Source of the DNA: Alternaria dauci
Lineage: Eukaryota > Ascomycota > Dothideomycetes > Pleosporales > Pleosporaceae
NCBI RefSeq assembly: GCF_042100115.1
Contig: NC_091272.1
Span: 186,001 to 250,000 of the forward strand
Length of the DNA stretch: 64,000 nt
Direction: 5' to 3'
This document shows, piece by piece, positions 58,294 to 64,000 of the stretch. The notes under the pieces are model-generated. The model had not been told where the DNA came from, did no database searches, and saw only the letters and a program-made list of their open reading frames with translations. Numbering within the stretch: the first letter of the stretch is position 1; each line of letters begins with the position of its first letter. The translations under genes and the position numbers were made by a program.

Positions 58294-59233
58294 ATGCAGG
58301 CACTACGATCAGCACCGCGAGCGGCTTCGCAATTCCGGTCTACGGGTCTACCCAGACTCGTGAGGGGATATGCGACGACGAGGTCATTCGAGCATCTGCT
58401 TGTCTCAGAGGCCAAGCCTGGTGTTGGTCTGAGTATGTCCCCATTCCATACTCTCCAAGAACATACACTTTAAGAACATTATATCTAACCAATACCCCCC
58501 AGTCCAAATCAACCGCCCCAAAGCCCTCAACGCGCTCTCCACCCCACTCATCCTCGAAATCAACCAAGCCCTGCGCGACTTCCAATCCAACAAGACCATC
58601 GGCGCCATCGTCCTCACCGGCTCCGAAAAAGCATTCGCAGCCGGCGCCGACATCAAAGAAATGAAAGACCTCAGCTTCAGCGACGCCTACGGCAACGACT
58701 TTATCGAATCCTGGTCCGACCTCGTCACCTTCCTCAAGAAGCCGCTCATCACGGCTGTAAACGGGTACGCGCTGGGCGGAGGCTGTGAACTCGCCATGAT
58801 GGGCGACATCATGTATGCCGGGCCCAAGGCAGTGTTTGGCCAGCCCGAGATCAAGCTCGGCGTGATTCCTGGCGCGGGCGGCTCTCAGCGGCTGACCAAG
58901 GCGATTGGGAAGTCGAGGGCCATGGAGATTATTCTCACGGGTGATAATATTTCCGCGCAGCAGGCGAGCGAGTGGGGGCTTGTGAGCAAGGTGTTTGAGA
59001 CGCCCGAGGAGTGTGTCGACGGGGCGATTGCGACGGCGGAGAAGATTGCGGGGTATAGCCAGATTGCGGTCAAGGCGGCCAAGGAGGTGGTGAATAAGAG
59101 TCAGGAGCTGGGGATCCGCGAGGGTGTCGAGTATGAGAGGAGGGTGTTCCATGGGCTGTTTGGCAGCGAGGATCAGAAGATTGGTATGGCGGCTTTTGCG
59201 GCAAAGGAAAAGGCAAAGTGGGCGAACAAATAG
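58294..59233 (+). CDS. Mitochondrial enoyl-CoA hydratase
   Basis: Hydrates 2-enoyl-CoA in mitochondrial beta-oxidation (short-chain, ECHS1-like). Exons 58294-58432 and 58503-59233 encode 289 residues; the intron is 70 nt. The N-terminus (MQALRSAPRAASQFRS) is Arg/Ser/Ala-rich with no acids, typical of a matrix presequence. Crotonase marks are KALNALS, AFAAGADIKEM (oxyanion hole), NGYALGGGCELAMMGD with the first catalytic Glu near 144, and FGQPEIKLGVIPGAGGSQRL with the second Glu near 164. Length and residues match ECHS1. Peroxisomal signals are absent (C-terminus WANK). Confidence 0.95.
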
Positions 59234-59575
59234 ATGTTGGTGGTGGGGAGAGATGAACCGACTTCATCTTGGACAAAGTATGTCGACTATACAGCTTCTT
59301 CTCTATTCTCCAGTACCACCATTTGAAAAAACCACGAAGCTAGATTTCAACTTCGATCCGAAAAAGTACATGCTATGAAACTGAGCTGCGCATGTCTCGG
59401 CCCCTCTCGATAAGCTTATCGGCAGCCACATGATAACCCGCGCACGCGTGCACGAATGACGCGAGTCACTCATGTGGGGAAACTGGAACATTCCCATCTG
59501 ACACGCCCACGCCCATGCCATGCCGCCGTTCATCCAAACACCTTCCACCCCGCATGTAGTACACCATCACACACC
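59234..59575. other. Intergenic region hydratase / ferric reductase
   Basis: About 340 bases with the hydratase 3' UTR and the reductase promoter. The reductase frame is open back to 59456, but the upstream part is not family-like. Confidence 0.5.
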
Positions 59576-61606
59576 ATGGACACGACACCCCCGTGGCTAC
59601 GCGACGCCATCAGATTCGCTCTGACAGCAACTGCATCAACCGAAACCCCGTGGTTCGCACACGACTACGATGCCTTTCGCGCGGCGGGCGGCGGCGACCT
59701 TGTCGATCCCAAAGACCCCGGGAAAGACCCGCGGTTCCGCAAACTGGTCGAGGGCATACTGTTCAGTCGGCGGCTGCTGAACACGTACAATCTGGTGTTG
59801 CTGGGTGTATTGGCAGTGTTTACGGCGTGGCACTGGGCGGAAAAGGTCGTGCTGCTGCACAGGCGCAAGAGCATCGTGAACCGAGCTGACAGGACCGCCG
59901 CGCACGCAGAAGAAGAAGAGGAAGTCTGGAGTAGCTCGAGTAGCACGCTTGAAGGAAACGCGACACCACCTGATTCCGCCGCCGCCGCCGCCGCCGCCGC
60001 AAAGAAAATAGATTCTGTCGATGCCGATGCCGATGAATCGAGTCCTCTCCTCCGCGCTCACCAGCACCCGCGACCGCAGCGAAAGAGACGTGGACTATGG
60101 ACGCCATACTACAAACTCAAATCCATCCTCCAATACCAACCCCCGCGCCTCCCCCTCGTACACAAAACACTCCCTACCAACGCCGTCTCGCTACTCGTCA
60201 TCGCATGGGTAGCACTAAACGTCTTTTACAACTTCTACCGCATGCCCCTCTCCTTCATGTACCTCTTCGTCTTTGCGGATCGCTGCGGAATCATCTTCAT
60301 CGCAAATCTCCCGCTGCTCTATCTGCTCGCGGCAAAGAACCAGCCGGTGAAGATGCTGACGGGGTATTCGTATGAGAGTCTGAATATCTTTCATAGAAGA
60401 GTGGGCGAGCTAGTGTGTTTGGAAGCCTTTTTGCATTTTCTGGGTATGCTGGCTGTGTGGTATGGTATGTTGCGGCATTTGGGCTTCACGCTCGCACGAT
60501 TCTTGTTTAACAGGGTTGTGCTGTTGGGTCTAGCCGCGCTGGTTGCGTATGAGGTTATTTACTTTACGAGTCTAGGGAGCTTCCGGAAGAGGTGGTACGA
60601 GGTGTTTCTGGGCCTGCACGTCGTGCTCCAGGTTGCTGGGCTGGTCTTCTTGTGGTTCCATCACCATACTTCGCGGCCGTACGTTGGCATTTCCCTTGCG
60701 ATTTGGCTCGTCGACCGTGTCGTATATCGCATGTGGTTGAAATCCAGCACCCACCCCGCCACCCTCACCATCCTCGAAGACGACGAAACCCTCCTCTTAT
60801 CCTCAAACTGGGCCATCGACACCAAGAACAAGACACCCAGAACCCTCCTAGCCAAAAACATGGCACAAGGCTGGAACCCAAACGAACACATCTTCCTCTC
60901 CGTACCCAGTCTCTCCCGCAAACACGCCATCCAATCTCACCCCTTCACCATCTTCTCCGCCGCCCCAACACACACCCCGTCGTCAGCGCAAGATGATGAT
61001 GATGCACAACAAGAAAGAAAACATGCATGGTTCTCGCTCCTCATCCGCCCTCAAGCCCCATCAGGCTTCACTCACACCCTCCTCCGCCACGCACGCGACG
61101 CCCTCCCTGCACCCACACACCTCCGTATCCGCCTCGACGGGCCCTACGGCTCATCGCACGCACTCGACCTCCTCTCCGCGTCTTCAACGGCTATGCTAGT
61201 CGCAGGTGGCTCTGGCATCGCGGTCGCGTATCCATTGTTGTACGCCCTTCTACATCCTTCACCTCATGACGATCCTGAGATGAGGCCAAGCACGCAGAGA
61301 AAGGTCAAGTTGTTGTGGATAACGCATTCCCCGGACCATAGATTGTGGATCCCAGAGGATAAATTGAAAGAGTTGGAGGATTGGGGGTTGGATGTTTTGG
61401 TGCCGCCGCCGACGAGTTTGGCGGGGAGGCCGGATGTGGGGGGTATTGTGAGGGAGTGGGTGGAAGAAGAAGGTGAGGGAGAGGGGATGAGTGGGGTGGT
61501 GGTTAGTGGGCCGGATGGGTTGGTGAGGGATGTTAGGAATACGGTTGCGGGGTTGATTGGGGAGGGGAGGGATGTGCATGTTCAGGTTGAGAAGTTTGGG
61601 TGGTAG
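59576..61606 (+). CDS. Ferric-chelate reductase-like flavocytochrome
   Basis: Plasma-membrane oxidoreductase of the FRE/NOX superfamily, moving electrons from NADPH via FAD and two hemes; iron reduction is the likely role. It is intronless, 676 residues, starting MDTTPPWLRDAI. After a first membrane helix (near 75-90) comes a hydrophilic loop with an Ala8 run (GCC)n at 59977-60001. The ferric-reductase core has paired His in FHRRVGELVCLEAFLHFLG and GLHVVLQVAGLVFLWFHHH. FAD-binding HPFTIFSA and the NADPH sites LDGPYGSS, GGSGIAVAYP follow, and the protein ends VQVEKFGW. The loop length makes it longer than a minimal Fre protein. Substrate (iron, copper or another acceptor) cannot be decided here. 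Its intron-free state stands out beside its neighbours. Confidence 0.88.
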   Translation: MDTTPPWLRDAIRFALTATASTETPWFAHDYDAFRAAGGGDLVDPKDPGKDPRFRKLVEGILFSRRLLNTYNLVLLGVLAVFTAWHWAEKVVLLHRRKSIVNRADRTAAHAEEEEEVWSSSSSTLEGNATPPDSAAAAAAAAKKIDSVDADADESSPLLRAHQHPRPQRKRRGLWTPYYKLKSILQYQPPRLPLVHKTLPTNAVSLLVIAWVALNVFYNFYRMPLSFMYLFVFADRCGIIFIANLPLLYLLAAKNQPVKMLTGYSYESLNIFHRRVGELVCLEAFLHFLGMLAVWYGMLRHLGFTLARFLFNRVVLLGLAALVAYEVIYFTSLGSFRKRWYEVFLGLHVVLQVAGLVFLWFHHHTSRPYVGISLAIWLVDRVVYRMWLKSSTHPATLTILEDDETLLLSSNWAIDTKNKTPRTLLAKNMAQGWNPNEHIFLSVPSLSRKHAIQSHPFTIFSAAPTHTPSSAQDDDDAQQERKHAWFSLLIRPQAPSGFTHTLLRHARDALPAPTHLRIRLDGPYGSSHALDLLSASSTAMLVAGGSGIAVAYPLLYALLHPSPHDDPEMRPSTQRKVKLLWITHSPDHRLWIPEDKLKELEDWGLDVLVPPPTSLAGRPDVGGIVREWVEEEGEGEGMSGVVVSGPDGLVRDVRNTVAGLIGEGRDVHVQVEKFGW

Positions 61607-63190
61607 GGTTTTGTTGATTTACATGGGTTTTTGGAGTCGGATCTTGGGTTTTGTGTGGATGGAGTTAAGTTGGTGTTGGTGTTTGTTGTGTTTATGAATG
61701 GGCTTAGTTGGAGTTTGTTGTACCTGGGTGGTAGGGCTTGATATAGATTCGCTCTCTCTAGCATGTAAACAGCGATGTTGCCTCTAACTGCATCAAGTAC
61801 TGCTCCCCTAGATTCCCCTGTACTTGCATACAAATCCCGCCATACAACGATCCCAACCTCGTTGCTACCCCTTCCGGCCACTCGTCATCTTCGTCGCGCG
61901 CCGCATCTACGCCTCTGGCGCTTCTCTATACTCGTCATGCGGAGTATACACCCAGCCTTGCCGAAATAGCCACCTTGAGGTAAAGCTCGTTAGGACGTGG
62001 CGTTGAACTTTTACCACTACTGTACCTTATTGCCGCTAATACCACGAAAAACCTAGATCAGCCTTGCAGCCCTAAGCACCTAGCGCAAGACCGGCGGTTA
62101 AACGCTTCCGTAGCCAGACGTACCTTTTAGCGTATTCTTTAACCTGGGGGGGGAAACGTTGACGACTACCTACCCCCTACTTGGGCCCGGATCAGTGTAG
62201 TGGGCTGCAGCTAAGGAGTTGGTGCAGCCGCACTTGAGATCACATGTAGACGAGGCTTGCTACTGTATTGTAACCTGACGCAGTGATGTTCCGAGCGTGC
62301 TGGCTGCTTTAGGTGGACGAATACTCTCTTTGGACTTAAACTGGAGGGTGAAAAGAATCGAATTTTGGACTTGAGAGATGACGTCGCATGAGCATCGTTC
62401 GCTTGCTGTCAAAATGGTAACAACAACACTTCTTTTTTTCTTTTCCCGACCCCAGCAAGCTCTCAAACTGCGCCTTTTGTAGCTTCAAAGCGATGAGGTA
62501 GGCCAAGTTTTGACCAGAACCAACCAGAAACGCCAGAGATCGAGTTCCCGCGCCTTGGTGAGCAGAAATAGATGAGCAGTACGTCCTTATCTGGCGTAGC
62601 GGCTGTACTGATGACATGGCGCGGCAGCCTTACCACGCTATCCACATTTCTAGCTTGCTTGGTCGGTTCAACGCGCTGCTACGGGGTGGTCGATAGCGCC
62701 CCGCTCACCGGCCCGTACCTTGAACTTTCTTTTTTGTACAAAGGAGATGGGAAGCATAGGTTGTATGAGTGGCTTACTGCCAGCAGTATACGTAAAAAGG
62801 CTCCTCGACGACCATGTTCACCAGGAGCATGAGCATATAAACTCTACGTGCATAGTATCAGCGCATACATGGGGTTCACTGGGAGCAACGAAAAGTCGCC
62901 CTACTCGAATCACGTACAACTAGTCTCGCCGCTGCTTGCCCCTGAGCCCTGTTGACTTTTAGCTTACCGACGGTCCGTAAGAGCGACAACGATGGCTGGC
63001 TGAAGTACACAAAGTAGCCAGCTGGAGCTTGAGAGGCAATTATTGGATTCGGTTTGCCTGACCAGATTCGATACATAGTAACAAAGCCAAAGTAAAGAGA
63101 CCTGGACACGCGCATAAAGGTCGCTGGGGTCGCCATCTTTCCCCACCGCAGGATTTCCTGACTTGCTTCCAAAGTGTAATCTCAACGTCG
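61607..63190. other. Gene-poor stretch before the right edge
   Basis: About 1.6 kb with no gene I can support. Around 62,030-62,220 the sequence is patchy, with a G8 run near 62,145 and C/G-rich words, and could be an old repeat remnant; I see no terminal repeats or transposase. The last part is the promoter of the Thr-rich protein gene. Confidence 0.45.
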
Positions 63191-64000
63191 ATGATGCGTT
63201 TCTTCCTGTTTCTCCTCGCCATTGCAGCGTCTGAGACATTTGCGCGTGGAACCCTTACGAATACGGTCGGCGCAACGACAGTGACTAGCCAATCATGCTT
63301 GACAGGCTACACGAAGACATCGAGGAACGGCGCTGTCCCGACGTCGACCGTCACATTTCGAATAAAGATACCAAAAGTCCGCATCACGTACAAGAACTCG
63401 ACGCCAGTTCAGACAGTAACGCCCAGTCCTGTGACTTCAACTTCGACCGTCGTTAGTACTTCGGTAACCACACAGACTGAACCTGGTGGCACCGACACTT
63501 TCAGGCAAGCTCGGATGGAACCTTTTACATGCTCATGCTCATGCTAACTCTCTGCAGCACCACATCAACAATCTTGCTTACTATCGAGACGACTTCTGTC
63601 CTGTCAGTGACTACATCCACCGTCACAGAAACGACTACTATTTCCACTACCTCAACCTCTGTAATCCCCACAGACGCTGGCTACATCCCGATCCAGGTTT
63701 CTTCAGGAAAGACAAACTACGTGGCGCCTGCAAAAGCGCGGAGCATCGGCCATGCACGTCGGCGCCCACAAGAAGTTCAGCGTATGGAAGGAAGAGGCGC
63801 CTCCACAATGTGCAGTACTGGTTACGAATACCCATTCAGTGTCACCTGTACGTCACTTCACTCTGACATCGATGGCGCAAACACCATCACACAGGATCTG
63901 TGCTAAAACAACTCCAGGCACAAAACGCATTCAGATCGAATACATTGTCGAAATCATCGTCATCAAACCCACAGTCACAACGACTCTTGCTCCCAAAACT
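63191..64000 (+). CDS. Thr/Ser-rich secreted or cell-wall protein, 3' part beyond the window
   Basis: Probable extracellular, O-glycosylated protein. A signal peptide (MMRFFLFLLAIAASETFA) is followed by Thr/Ser/Val runs such as TSTSTVVSTSVTTQT and SVTTSTVTETTTIS, with few Cys, in the style of fungal cell-wall proteins. Exons 63191-63504, 63558-63847 and 63918-64000 join in frame; the gene continues to the right. The first intron (63505-63557) starts GC, not GT: AG|GCAAGC...GCTAAC...CAG. The second (63848-63917) is GT-AG and skips an in-frame TAA at 63904-63906. A second Met follows the first directly. No GPI signal or domain is visible yet. Confidence 0.7.

Noticed and set aside
62030..62220. 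Possible transposon remnant
   Set aside because: No terminal repeats, target-site duplication or transposase frame could be seen; mentioned only as a gene-poor stretch.
1..64000. CRISPR array, bacterial operon, secondary-metabolite cluster or viral insertion
   Set aside because: No repeat-spacer pattern, no polyketide or peptide synthetase, terpene or capsid/polymerase motifs were found; intron structure is fungal throughout.

Overview
This 64-kb window is nuclear DNA of a filamentous ascomycete, most likely a Dothideomycete of the Pleosporales type. Genes are carried on both strands. They are interrupted by introns of mostly 42-101 nt with GTRNGT donors, CTAAC-like branch points and TAG/CAG acceptors. 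The genes include Pezizomycotina-typical families: a fungal rhodopsin-like membrane protein, a DUF7025/AAA ATPase, a DUF7708 protein, an HTF1-type homeodomain regulator, the fungal 21-kDa complex I subunit and betaine lipid synthase. The taxonomic placement is inference from protein style only. I reconstructed exon structures by hand; for every intact gene the summed exon lengths are a multiple of three.

Left part (1-12.6 kb) is accessory in character. It holds a left-truncated short-chain dehydrogenase, a seven-helix fungal rhodopsin-domain protein, a DUF7025/AAA+ ATPase gene with two in-frame stop codons, and a broken DUF7708 gene whose probable N-terminal piece lies inverted on the other strand. 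A small secreted eight-cysteine protein follows, flanked by long gene-poor stretches. The decayed ATPase and DUF7708 genes are adjacent, which points to local gene decay.

Middle part (12.6-31.8 kb) has a small glycine-rich LEA-like gene, eIF4G, and an HTF1/HOX2-type homeobox gene. About 7.8 kb without a recognisable gene lies between the homeobox gene and eIF4G, and 3.4 kb lies upstream of the homeobox gene.

Right part (31.8-64 kb) is dense housekeeping DNA: THO complex subunit 1, divergent from the Csm3/Swi3 replication-fork protein; the Ski2 exosome helicase; the intron-binding spliceosomal helicase Aquarius, divergent from a complex I subunit; trimethyllysine dioxygenase; tRNA-Arg(CCG); the proteasome ATPase Rpt5; betaine lipid synthase; Rer1, divergent from mitochondrial enoyl-CoA hydratase; a ferric-reductase-like flavocytochrome; and a right-truncated Thr-rich secreted protein with a GC-AG intron.

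The genes do not form a single pathway. Several serve RNA metabolism (eIF4G, THO, Ski2, Aquarius) and mitochondrial metabolism (complex I subunit, TML dioxygenase, enoyl-CoA hydratase), but I see no sign of a secondary-metabolite cluster, CRISPR array, intact transposon or viral element.
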